Part shown: piece by piece, positions 1-7,217 of the stretch
Numbering within the stretch: the stretch's first letter is position 1
How the letters are laid out: the number at the start of each line of letters is the position of its first letter
Assembly (NCBI GenBank): GCA_026397695.1
Contig: JAPLUJ010000424.1
Span: forward strand, 1-7,357
Source of the DNA: Verrucomicrobiota bacterium
GTDB lineage: Bacteria > Verrucomicrobiota > Verrucomicrobiia > Verrucomicrobiales > Akkermansiaceae
DNA length: 7,357 nucleotides
Direction: 5' to 3'
Made by a program: the position numbers and the translations under genes
The notes under the pieces: generated by a model
Told to the model about the DNA's origin: nothing
Seen by the model: the letters and a program-made list of their open reading frames with translations, nothing else
Databases searched by the model: none

Positions 1-45
1 ACCTATAGGACCTATAGGACCTATAAGACCTATAAGACCTATAAA
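1..45. repeat. 9-bp tandem repeat, unit ACCTATAGG, five copies (cut by window edge)
   Basis: Five back-to-back 9-bp units are visible. The last two bases change stepwise along the array: two units end in GG, two in AG and the last in AA. The core CCTATAGG is self-complementary. The array is cut by the left window edge, so its true length is unknown. It ends 28 bp before the start codon of the secreted-protein gene. The last unit supplies a TATAAA that could serve as a -10 box, but this is only inferred from position. I recall similar CCTATAGG arrays in verrucomicrobial intergenic regions but cannot confirm that here. Confidence 0.9.
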
Positions 46-73
46 TCCCTCTAACTAACACGCGCCCAGCCAC

Positions 74-845
74 ATGAAACACGCCACTTCGCATTCCCGC
101 CTCCTTGCCACCCTGCCGCTGCTGCTGCTGATAGGCACCGGCCCCGCCAGTGCCCAGGAGACACCAGCGGAGCCCTCCGCCGCCCAGCCCGCGCCGACCA
201 CCAAGGCCGGTCAACCGGTGCCCCGCATGCCGTTGGTCGCCGCCGCTCCGGCGCGCGCTGAATGGACGGTGCGTATGACCTCGGATTTCTCCGACAGCGG
301 GAACAACTCCGCTGTGATTCCACCGGGTGCCCCTACTGGAGGCATCACCCAACAGCGCACCGTGAGTTCAATCCAGTATTCCAAGGATGCCGCAACCAAA
401 AGCTACTTCCTGCGCACCCGCTGGAGCGATGGCGATACCGATGAGGAGTGGATCGTGATGGGCTGCCATGTGGCCGAACGCGCCGGCCACCGCGGGTTCT
501 ACATCGTCGGCGGTGAGTCGTCCACTGCGGCGGATCTGGGCCAATCGGACTTTTCCGAACTGGCTTGGGTGGATATGTCCCTCTATCGCGGCTTGAAAAC
601 CCATAAGGGCAAACCGGCGTTTGTGTTCAGCGTCCCGTTCGACAAAAAACGCTTGTCTCGCGACCAAGCACGCCACCCAACTGCCCATCGAATACAACGA
701 CGGCCTGATCCTCCGCCGCTATCACTTCACCCAGCCATCCGCTGACCGCCTGCAACCGCCCGCCAAAATCGTGGAATTCCTGCGCGCCCGCAACGAGGCG
801 CTGCGCGTCCGCCTCACCCCGCCCGCCGGCTCCCAACCCCAGTGA
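74..845 (+). CDS. Secreted protein of unknown function, interrupted by a frameshift
   Basis: I do not recognise the family. The ATG at 74 opens a clear Sec-type signal peptide: MKHATSHSR, then a hydrophobic leucine-rich core, then a likely cut after ASA near residue 27. A Pro/Ala-rich linker follows to about residue 60. After it comes a globular region with EEWIVMGCHVAE, RGFYIVGGESS and FSELAWVDMSLYRG. As written, the frame drifts after DKKRLSRD into a low-complexity Arg/Pro tail and stops at 745. If one A is removed from the A6 run at 644-649, the reading becomes PFDKNACLATKHATQLPIEYNDGLILRRYHF and stays open to a stop at 843-845, giving about 256 aa. That C-terminus looks protein-like, so one gene with a +1 disruption is the best reading. 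The cause may be a sequencing or assembly error, a true mutation or transcriptional slippage. There is no obvious Shine-Dalgarno before the start. The gene converges on secA. It is probably periplasmic or extracytoplasmic. A gene caller might instead report only 74-745. Confidence 0.7.
644..649 (+). other. A6 homopolymer at the inferred frameshift point
   Basis: Six consecutive A bases lie where the coding signal moves to the next frame. Dropping one A joins residues 1 to about 191 with the downstream open frame. The run is read as AAA AAA in the upstream frame, so the adjacent A-AAA-AAC string is out of register for a classical -1 slippery heptamer. The shift needed is also +1 (or -2), not -1. 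An indel or polymerase slippage fits better than programmed ribosomal frameshifting. Confidence 0.6.
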
Positions 846-941
846 GCAGCCATGGAGCGGCGGTCACGCATCCAGCGGAAGATACCTAGCACAACACTCC
901 GCTCCGGACCCCGCCAAATCCCTGCATTGTGAGCGATGGCA

Positions 942-3900
942 TCACGCCTCGCGGCCGCAGCATTGTTTGAATTTCTTGCCGGAGCCGCACGGGCAGGGGG
1001 CGTTGCGGCCGGTGGTTTCGATAGAGAAGCTCGGTTTGCGTTTGGGCAGGTTGAGTTTGAGCTGGGTGCCGGTGGGGGATGGGACGGCGGACGGGTCGAA
1101 GTTGCCCGAGCTGCCGGCGACGCCGATATTGTCGCGGGTGAGAGCTTCCTCGCCGCCTTGGAATTGGCGGGGCTGGCTGTGGAGTTGTTTGAGGAAGGCC
1201 GCGAGGTTGGCGGCGGAGCGGAAGAGGTTTTGCAGGGCCTCCTGTTTGATCGCGTCCATCAGCGTGACAAACAAGTTATAGGCTTCGTTTTTATATTCGA
1301 TGAGAGGATCCTTCTGGCCTTGGGCGCGCAGGCCGACGCCTTCGCGCAGGGCGTCCATGTTATAGAGATGTTCCTGCCACTGTTTGTCGATGGCAACCAA
1401 CACCATGCGGCGCTCCTCCTGGTCGAGCACCTCCATCGGCAGATTGCCGGTGCGCATTTCGTAAACCTCCTTGACCCGCGTGACCAGCATCTCCGCGATG
1501 GAATCCTCGTTGGGACTGAAGGAAAAATCCGCGGGCGTGACCCGTACCGGCAGGGTGGCATTGACCCAGTGGAGCAGGTCGTTGTAGTTGGGTTTGTCGC
1601 TGTCCTGGTCGCTGAGAAACTGGCGGACTTTGGCGGGGATGGTTTCCTCGATGATTTCGGTGACCAGATCGCGCGGGACTTCGGTGGTGAGCACCTCGTT
1701 GCGGTAACCGTAAACCACCTCGCGTTGCATGTTCATCACGTCGTCGAAATCGAGCACGCGTTTGCGCCAGGTATAGTTGCGTTGTTCAACGCGTTTCTGG
1801 GCGGTTTCGACTGACTTGTTGAGCCACGAATGTTCGAGCGCCTCGCCCTCCTTCATGCCGAAGCGTTCCATCATCGCCGTCATGCGGTCGGCGGCCGCGA
1901 AGTTGCGCATCAGGTCGTCTTCAAATGAAATGAAGAACTGCGAACGTCCCGGGTCGCCCTGGCGGGCGCAGCGGCCGCGCAACTGGCGGTCGGTGCGGCG
2001 CGATTCATGGCGTTCGGTGCCGATGACGAACAAGCCGCCGAGTTCGGGCACGCCGGGGGCGAGTTTGATATCGGTGCCGCGTCCGGCCATGTTGGTGGAC
2101 ACGGTGACGGTGCCTAACTGGCCGGCCAGTGAAACGATTTCCGCTTCCTGCTCGTGGAATTTCGCGTTGAGCACCGAGTGCGGGATCTTCGCCCGCTTGA
2201 GCATGCGGGCGAGGGTTTCCGACGACTCGACCGAGGCGGTGCCAACGAGGCACGGCTGGCCTTTGGCGTGGGCTTCCTCGATTTTGGAAACCACCGCGTT
2301 GAACTTCTCGCGGCGCGTCTTGAACACCTGGTCGTTTTCATCCACCCGGCAGTTCGGCTGGTTGGTGGGGATCGGCAGCACGTCCAGCCGATAGATATCA
2401 TGAAACTCGGCGGCTTCGGTTTCCGCAGTGCCGGTCATGCCCGCGAGTTTATGATAGAGACGGAAATAATTCTGGATGGTGATGGTGGCGAAGGTCTGGG
2501 TTTCCTTCTCGATGGCGACGCCTTCCTTGGCCTCGACCGCCTGGTGGAGGCCGTCCGACCACCGGCGGCCGGGCATTTCGCGGCCGGTGTTTTCATCGAC
2601 GATGAGGATCTTGTCGTCCTTGACCACATACTGCACATCCTTCTCATACACGCAGTAGGCCTTGAGCAGTTGCGAGATGTTATGGATTTTCTCGGCCTGT
2701 GAGTCCATGCGGACCTGCAGCGCATCCTTGGCGGCGATTTTCTGCTCGTTGTCGAGTTCGCTGTTGGTATCGATGTCCGCGTAGAGGGTTCCCAGATCGG
2801 GCAACGTGAAGGAATCGGGATCGTCCGGCGACAAAAACTCGCGACCCATTTCCATCAGGTCCGAATCGTGACCTTTCTCGTCAATCACGAAATACAGCTC
2901 CTCCTTCAATTCGAAGAGTTCCTTTTTCTGCGCGTCCTGGTGCAGGGCCAGCTCGGCTTTCTCTAACAACCGGCGCATTTCCGGCTCCTCCATGAAGCGC
3001 ATGAGCTGGCGGTTGCGCGGCTGCCCGAGTTTGAGCTTGTAGAGCAGGCGGCCGGCGCCGTCCTTGTCACCAGCGTCCAGCAATTGTTTCGCCTCGGTGG
3101 CGACCTCGTTGCAAAGCTGGGTTTGGCGGCGCACGAGTTGCTCGACGAGTGGTTTGTATTTATCGAACTGATGGGACGAGTGGGCGGACGGGCCGGAGAT
3201 GATGAGCGGGGTGCGGGCCTCATCGATGAGGATCGAGTCCACTTCGTCGATGATGGCGAGGTAGTGGCCGCGCTGGACTTGTTCGTCCTTGGTGGAGGCC
3301 ATGCCATTGTCGCGCAGGTAGTCGAAGCCGAACTCGGCGTTGGTGCCGTAGGTGATGTCGCAGGCATATTCCGCGCGGCGTTCCCACGGCGGCATTTGGT
3401 TTTGGATGCAACCGACGGTGAGTCCGAGGAATCGATAGATGGCACCCATCCAGTCCGCGTCGCGGCGGGCGAGGTAATCGTTGACGGTCACGATGTGGAC
3501 GCCCAGACCGGTCAGGGCATTGAGGTAAACCGGCAGGGTGGCGACCAGCGTCTTGCCTTCACCGGTTTGCATTTCCGCGATCATGCCGCGGTGCAGGGCG
3601 ACGCCGCCGATGAGCTGGACGTCGAAATGGATCATCTCCCAGAGGATGGGATGATCGCTCACGGAAATGGTGGTGCCGCACAGCCTGCGCGCGGCGTTTT
3701 TGACGACGGCGTAAGCTTCCGGGAGGATTTTCTCGAGGTGCTTGGCGCGGGATCGCGGGAATTCGAGTTCCGCTTCGTGGAAGGCGGCCTTGGCGTTTTC
3801 GATAGATCCGGGGGTCGGGTCGATAGCCGCGGGGAGGGCTGGAAACTCGTCCCGCAGCAGGGCGAGGCGGAGTTCAAGCGCATCGGCGGTGAGGCGCAGG

Positions 3901-4124
3901 TCATCCGGCCCCATGCGTTCGATCATCGGCTTGGCCGGCACATCCAAGCGATGGTAACGGGCGAAATACTCCTGCCATTGCCGGGTGCGTTCACGCAGTT
4001 TTTCTTCGGGTTCCTGTTGGAGGGTCTTTTCGAATTCATTGATACGAACCACCGACGGTCGGATGCGGCGGATTTCGCGCTGATTTTTACTGCCAACGAT
4101 TTTCTGGAGAATCCACTTGATCAT
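942..4124 (-). CDS. secA: Protein translocase subunit SecA (preprotein-driving ATPase), long form
   Basis: SecA is the cytosolic and membrane-associated ATPase that pushes unfolded preproteins through SecYEG. The start MIKWILQKIVGSKNQREIRR matches the usual SecA N-terminus. A longer open frame begins at 4208, but its extra 28 residues look non-homologous. The protein is 1060 aa, against 901 in E. coli. Walker A is MQTGEGKT (185-192) and the DEAD-box-like Walker B is DEVD (293-296), followed by DEARTPLIISGP. The preprotein cross-linking region runs from there to about 505. Later come GRRWSDGLHQAVEAKEGV (519-536), MAGRGTDIKL (679-688) and motif VI QLRGRCARQGDPG (714-726). The helical scaffold and wing lie at about 770-970. 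The C-terminal zinc/SecB-binding motif CxCx8CC is intact (C1044, C1046, C1055, C1056). Extra length lies mainly at about 60-130 and 312-410, compared with E. coli from memory. There is no clear Shine-Dalgarno. The next gene upstream on this strand is the GNAT, 119 bp away, so secA probably has its own promoter. Confidence 0.98.
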   Translation of the reverse strand: MIKWILQKIVGSKNQREIRRIRPSVVRINEFEKTLQQEPEEKLRERTRQWQEYFARYHRLDVPAKPMIERMGPDDLRLTADALELRLALLRDEFPALPAAIDPTPGSIENAKAAFHEAELEFPRSRAKHLEKILPEAYAVVKNAARRLCGTTISVSDHPILWEMIHFDVQLIGGVALHRGMIAEMQTGEGKTLVATLPVYLNALTGLGVHIVTVNDYLARRDADWMGAIYRFLGLTVGCIQNQMPPWERRAEYACDITYGTNAEFGFDYLRDNGMASTKDEQVQRGHYLAIIDEVDSILIDEARTPLIISGPSAHSSHQFDKYKPLVEQLVRRQTQLCNEVATEAKQLLDAGDKDGAGRLLYKLKLGQPRNRQLMRFMEEPEMRRLLEKAELALHQDAQKKELFELKEELYFVIDEKGHDSDLMEMGREFLSPDDPDSFTLPDLGTLYADIDTNSELDNEQKIAAKDALQVRMDSQAEKIHNISQLLKAYCVYEKDVQYVVKDDKILIVDENTGREMPGRRWSDGLHQAVEAKEGVAIEKETQTFATITIQNYFRLYHKLAGMTGTAETEAAEFHDIYRLDVLPIPTNQPNCRVDENDQVFKTRREKFNAVVSKIEEAHAKGQPCLVGTASVESSETLARMLKRAKIPHSVLNAKFHEQEAEIVSLAGQLGTVTVSTNMAGRGTDIKLAPGVPELGGLFVIGTERHESRRTDRQLRGRCARQGDPGRSQFFISFEDDLMRNFAAADRMTAMMERFGMKEGEALEHSWLNKSVETAQKRVEQRNYTWRKRVLDFDDVMNMQREVVYGYRNEVLTTEVPRDLVTEIIEETIPAKVRQFLSDQDSDKPNYNDLLHWVNATLPVRVTPADFSFSPNEDSIAEMLVTRVKEVYEMRTGNLPMEVLDQEERRMVLVAIDKQWQEHLYNMDALREGVGLRAQGQKDPLIEYKNEAYNLFVTLMDAIKQEALQNLFRSAANLAAFLKQLHSQPRQFQGGEEALTRDNIGVAGSSGNFDPSAVPSPTGTQLKLNLPKRKPSFSIETTGRNAPCPCGSGKKFKQCCGREA

Positions 4125-4243
4125 GTGAGAGATGGGTAGGGCGGATGTGCCGCCGGGGCGAAGGCAATACACCGTCCAGCGAGCGGGTGCAAGCACTAGG
4201 CGCTCCAAGTGCAGAATATCGCAAGGCCGTCAGCGGATGCGGG

Positions 4244-4714
4244 CTAGGGCAGCAAGTCGGTGTAAGTCCCCGGATCACTGCCGGGAATTTCAATTGCGCC
4301 GCAGGCATGCGCATAGAATTCCTTGGGGCCCACGCCGCCGATGATCGCATAGGCGTAGCCGAGTTCGCGCAGCGCCTCCAAGGTTTTGAACAGCAGGGCC
4401 TTGCCAAGGCCGCGACCACGCTCGTCGGCCATCACCCCTGCCGGCCCGAAAAATCCCCGCTGGGTGGTGTCATAACAGGCAAATCCGAGAATCTGTTGGT
4501 CGCGCGTGGCAATGAAGCATGCCGCCGGTTGGCGGGTCAGGGCGATGTGCACCTCACTGACCCATTTTTCGGAAAAATGCGCCCGCACAAATGCCGCCAG
4601 CGTGTGGCCTTCAAAGGCGCGGACTCTGCGCAGGGTCACGCCCGTGGCCGCGATTTCCGCGTAGAGCGCGGCGGGGTCGGGCAAGTCATAGAGGCGCACC
4701 AGCATGTCAATCAT
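4244..4714 (-). CDS. GNAT-family N-acetyltransferase
   Basis: This is a predicted cytosolic acetyl-CoA-dependent acetyltransferase of 156 aa, the usual single-domain GNAT length. Its acceptor is unknown. The acetyl-CoA pyrophosphate loop is plain: GPAGVMADERGRGLGKALL, with the R-x-x-G-x-G pattern at residues 99-104. Strand beta4 is CFIATRDQQILGFACYD (66-82). The C-terminal GPKEFYAHACGA (129-140) fits motif B, with Y134 in the position of the usual general-acid tyrosine. I chose the ATG at 4714 (MIDMLVRLYD). The frame could begin at an upstream TTG (4726) or a later ATG (4705). A weak GGA lies about 6 bases before the chosen ATG. The gene is co-directional with secA, but the 119-bp gap gives no strong case for an operon. 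The GNAT call is firm; the substrate cannot be named from sequence. Confidence 0.9.
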   Translation of the reverse strand: MIDMLVRLYDLPDPAALYAEIAATGVTLRRVRAFEGHTLAAFVRAHFSEKWVSEVHIALTRQPAACFIATRDQQILGFACYDTTQRGFFGPAGVMADERGRGLGKALLFKTLEALRELGYAYAIIGGVGPKEFYAHACGAIEIPGSDPGTYTDLLP

Positions 4715-4813
4715 GGGTCCAGTCAAGCGCGTGCCAAGCCGCCCGGAAAGAAAATTAGCAATCCGGAAGCGAGGATTTCACGCGGCCTTGATATCCCGGT
4801 GTTTTTCTAACTA

Positions 4814-5716
4814 TTAGTGCAGGAGGTAACGATTCAAGTGGCCTGCGGCGTAGAGGGGCAGGACGCGGATGTTGTTGAATCGGGCGAAATTTTCGTGGGA
4901 TAAACGGACCCCAACGGGCGATGAGTGTCCGGCTAGAAAGAGGTGGAGGCTTTGCATTTGCCCGCGGGTTCCTGCTTTCACCTCCACCGGAACGATGCGG
5001 CCGTTATTGACCACGAGATAATCGACTTCCGCCTGGCTGTTGCGGCTCTCGCGCTGCCAATAGTGCAGTTCGGGAGCGCAGCAAGGCGGAGAGGTGGCGA
5101 TGATTTCCAGTCCGGCAAACACTTCGGCCAGATTGCCCTTGTTGACCAGCTCGGTATTTCCGGCAAGAAGATGTTCACCCAGAGGCAAGCCGAGCATCCG
5201 CTGATGCAGGCCAATGTCAACGGGCAGCACTTTGAATTTCCCCGCATCGGCCTCCGCTCCCAGTGGCACACCATGCCCGCTGGCATGGGGAATCTTATGC
5301 ACCAAGCCCGCCCGTACCAGCAGATCCAGGCTGTCCTTATAGATACGTCCGGGAGCTGCGTTGGCAATGTTGGAGTATTTGAATTTGGTGCCGGCCTGGC
5401 GGGCCACCGCGCGGAGTGTTTCATCGAGTCTGACTTCCGGTGTTTTTTTGCGATACTTGGAAAAATCCGCGCGGAAGCCGTCGATCAGGCGGTCGAGGAT
5501 GAGTTGGCATTCAAGAATGTCGCGCGATTCACAATAACCGGCGACCACTGCGGGCATGCCGCCGATCAGTTGATAGATCCGGAGTTGCTCGAGCAGTTTG
5601 GCATGGAGGAATCCATCGAGTGGTTGTTCCGGGCGTGCTTGTTGGAGCAATGCATCGAGCGAGGCCAGACCTGCGGCAGCGAGGAATTCGCTAAAACACA
5701 TGGGCGCAAGAAACAT
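4814..5716 (-). pseudogene. C-terminal remnant of a DUF4143/AAA_14-type ATPase, P-loop domain missing
   Basis: Intact members have an N-terminal AAA domain with a P-loop (GxRQxGKT-like), then a helical linker, then a DUF4143 nuclease-fold domain. Here recognisable homology begins at the end of the AAA domain, with MFLAPMCFSEFLAAAG. It continues through IYQLIGGMPAVVAGY (about 48-62), DFSKYRKK (84-91), FKYSNI (112-117), VPLGAEADAGKFKVLPVDIGL and AEVDYLVVNNGRIVPVEVKAG. The last has a PD-(D/E)xK-like layout (D232, E245, K247). That leaves about 300 aa where some 400 would be expected, and Walker A and B are absent. The open frame extends upstream to 5941, but that part looks non-homologous and begins at a GTG inside the CACGAAA repeat. 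The part just before MFLAP (AFAVTWSIT) may be a degraded trace of the family's preceding strand, so the true break is about 5716-5745. Function is unknown even for intact relatives. The fragment is probably not an active ATPase, but the C-terminal part has no internal stop, so the loss may be recent. Confidence 0.8.
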
Positions 5717-5916
5717 CGAAGTGATGCTCCACGTAACAGCAAAGGCGTGCGCAGAGGACTGCCCTTCCATTGCTCCAAGTGCTTCAAAATGAATCGGTCC
5801 ATTTCGGTTAGTGTCAAATTCCAAACCGTAGGATGGTGTTATTCTGCAAAAAAACAAGGCTGAAAGTTCAAGATGCAGGAAAAATTCCAGACCCATAAGC
5901 CTAAATTCAGAGATGC

Positions 5917-5947
5917 AAACCACGAAAAACACGAAAGTCACTAAAGG
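5917..5947 (+). repeat. CACGAAA-type 9-bp repeat array, left arm of an inverted pair
   Basis: Three 9-bp units run in tandem: CACGAAAAA (5921-5929), CACGAAAGT (5930-5938) and the decayed CACTAAAGG (5939-5947), preceded by AAAC. The 20 bases at 5917-5936 match the reverse complement of 6028-6047 at 19 of 20 positions. I recall CACGAAAGA-like dispersed intergenic repeats from many environmental bacterial genomes; that link is from memory only. Confidence 0.85.
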
Positions 5948-6015
5948 CCAAGAAGTTGGGTAAATTAAGTTCGCTCACCTGAAGGATGAGTCAGCCAAGG
6001 TCCGGAAGCGGTTGG

Positions 6016-6047
6016 TTTTTCGTGGGTTTTCGTGCTTTTCGTGGTTT
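6016..6047 (-). repeat. CACGAAA-type repeat array, right arm of an inverted pair
   Basis: On the plus strand the motif TTTTCGTG occurs three times, at 6017, 6027 and 6036. On the minus strand this reads as three CACGAAA units with 9- and 10-bp spacing. It faces the left array, and 6028-6047 pairs with 5917-5936 with one mismatch across about 91 bases. The pair could extrude a cruciform or mark a dispersed repeat (REP/MITE-like) element. No transposase is visible nearby. Confidence 0.85.
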
Positions 6048-6126
6048 CTATTTTCCTTTTCAGCATTACCGCTATGGCATCCGCGTTGCCGGAAATATCA
6101 GTCATTGAGTTTTCCCGCCCGCCGGT

Positions 6127-6172
6127 GGCTTGGAAAGGCTGGGAAAGGCCTTGCAGTGCGGGCCAAGCCCGC
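6127..6172 (+). promoter_or_regulatory. Possible structured leader of mdh with two competing stems
   Basis: GGCTTGG (6127-6133) can pair with CCAAGCC (6163-6169), with an inner stem AAGGC (6135-6139) to GCCTT (6148-6152). A separate perfect hairpin GCGGGC-CAA-GCCCGC (6158-6172) shares bases with the outer stem, so the two folds exclude each other. The hairpin ends 25 bases before the mdh start codon. No U tract follows, so it is unlikely to be an intrinsic terminator. This is an inference from pairing only; it may be chance in GC-rich DNA. Confidence 0.25.
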
Positions 6173-6197
6173 TAGGTTTCGTGTCTGTCTTCAATTC

Positions 6198-7187
6198 ATG
6201 AAAGCACCCATTACGATTTCCATCACCGGTGCGGCTGGCAATATCGGATATGCGCTCGTTTTCCGTCTCGCGTCCGGCTGTGTTTTCGGTCACGACCAAC
6301 CGTTGAACCTCCGCCTGATAGAAATCGAGCCCGGCATGGCCGCGCTCGAGGGCGTCATGATGGAACTCTGTGACTGCGCTTTTCCGCTGCTCAATGCAGT
6401 GGTCGGCACTGCCGATCTCGACCTGGGTTTCACGGGGGCCAATTGGGTGGTGCTGATCGGTTCGGTGCCGCGCAAAGTCGGCATGGAACGCGGCGATCTG
6501 TTAGGTGTCAATGGCCGGATCTTCACTGGCCAGGGTCAGGCGATCGCCCGCAACGCGGCCCCTGACGTGCGCGTGCTGGTGGTGGGAAACCCCTGCAACA
6601 CCAATGCCCTCATTGCCATGCACAATGCTGCGGGAGTACCTCGCGAGCGCATCTTCGCCATGACCCGCCTCGACGAAAACCGCGCGAAAAACCTGCTTGC
6701 CTTGAAGGCCGGCGTCCCCGTCGCGCAGGTTTCCAATCTGTGCATCTGGGGCAACCACTCCGCCACCCAATACCCGGATTTCAACCACGCGAAAATCCAC
6801 GGCCGGCCGGTGACCGACCTGATCCCTGATGAGGAATGGCTCAAGGGAGAATTCATCGTCACCGTTCAACAGCGCGGCGCAGCCATCCTCAAGGCGCGCG
6901 GCGCATCCTCCGCCGCTTCCGGTGCCAACGCCGTGATGGACACCTTGCAAAGCCTCATCACTCCCACCCCGGCCGGCGATTGGCACTCGCTCGCCGTTTG
7001 CTCGGATGGCTCCTACGGCATCGAGCAAGGACTGATCGCCTCCATGCCCGTCCGCACCCTCGAAAACGGCCAGTGGGAAATCGTCCAGGGTTTGCATATC
7101 GATGCCTTCAGCCAGGCCAAAATCGATCTCACCATTCACGAACTGATGCAAGAACGCGATGCTGTGAAAGACCTCATCCCGGTCTGA
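6198..7187 (+). CDS. mdh: Malate dehydrogenase (NAD-dependent, cytosolic-type family)
   Basis: The enzyme interconverts (S)-malate and oxaloacetate with NAD in the TCA cycle, in the cytoplasm. It is 329 aa, the normal length for the long MDH family related to cytosolic eukaryotic MDH. The Rossmann fingerprint is ITGAAGNIGYAL, with G11, G14 and G17. The acidic residue after beta2 is E42 in LRLIEIEP, which favours NAD over NADP. Substrate arginines are R92 and R98 in VPRKVGMERGDLL. VVGNPCNTNALIAM holds N131. TRLDENRA holds R157 and D159. The catalytic histidine H187 lies in WGNHSATQYPD (184-194). GSYGIEQGLI and WEIVQGLHID are family-typical C-terminal blocks. The ATG at 6198 is the only ATG in this frame close before the glycine motif; the frame is open further upstream but non-coding in appearance. 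No convincing Shine-Dalgarno is seen. It stands alone on its strand. Compared with relatives from memory, MELCDCAFPLL has C58 where D is common, which should not affect catalysis. Confidence 0.97.
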   Translation: MKAPITISITGAAGNIGYALVFRLASGCVFGHDQPLNLRLIEIEPGMAALEGVMMELCDCAFPLLNAVVGTADLDLGFTGANWVVLIGSVPRKVGMERGDLLGVNGRIFTGQGQAIARNAAPDVRVLVVGNPCNTNALIAMHNAAGVPRERIFAMTRLDENRAKNLLALKAGVPVAQVSNLCIWGNHSATQYPDFNHAKIHGRPVTDLIPDEEWLKGEFIVTVQQRGAAILKARGASSAASGANAVMDTLQSLITPTPAGDWHSLAVCSDGSYGIEQGLIASMPVRTLENGQWEIVQGLHIDAFSQAKIDLTIHELMQERDAVKDLIPV

Positions 7188-7217
7188 TGGATCGCCGATC
7201 CGGGATCCAAGGCAATA

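Larger units (their letters stand above)
5717..6197. other. Intergenic region between the ATPase remnant and mdh
   Basis: No supportable gene is seen here. The stretch from about 5780 to 6110 is visibly richer in A and T than the flanking genes. It holds two facing 9-bp arrays of CACGAAA type (5917-5947 and 6016-6047). Nearer mdh it holds a GC-rich segment with overlapping inverted repeats (6127-6172). The minus strand between 5717 and 5941 stays open in the frame of the ATPase remnant but shows no ATPase motif. I looked for a missing P-loop in all three minus frames of this stretch and did not see one. Confidence 0.75.

Noticed and set aside
643..650. Programmed -1 ribosomal frameshift at A-AAA-AAC
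   Set aside because: The heptamer is out of register with the upstream frame, and the shift required is +1.
854..905. GGAGCGG / CCGCTCC pair between the converging genes as a bidirectional terminator
   Set aside because: Seven paired bases across a 38-base loop with no T tract on either strand.
936..1814. Plus-strand open frame of 292 codons
   Set aside because: It lies opposite the SecA C-terminal region, has a composition expected of an antisense shadow in GC-rich DNA, and shows no family motif.
3084..4139. Plus-strand open frame of 351 codons
   Set aside because: It is antisense to the conserved SecA motor and mirrors SecA codons; no independent coding evidence.
4164..4192. secA promoter candidate on the minus strand (TTGCAC, 17 bp, TATTGC)
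   Set aside because: Each box matches the consensus at only about three of six positions, which is expected by chance in a gap of this size.
4145..4810. Plus-strand open frame of 221 codons
   Set aside because: It overlaps the GNAT gene antisense, while the minus frame holds a clear acetyl-CoA binding motif.
4943..5863. Plus-strand open frame of 306 codons
   Set aside because: The minus strand here carries clear DUF4143 motifs; the plus frame has none and is a shadow.
4762..6010. Direct repeat TCCGGAAGCG at 4762-4771 and 6001-6010, bracketing the ATPase remnant
   Set aside because: Dozens of 10-base repeats are expected by chance in a window of this size; no inverted ends or transposase support an element.
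7189..7201. Short palindrome GGATC-GCC-GATCC after the mdh stop as a terminator
   Set aside because: Only a 5-bp stem with a 3-base loop and no T tract; too weak to call.
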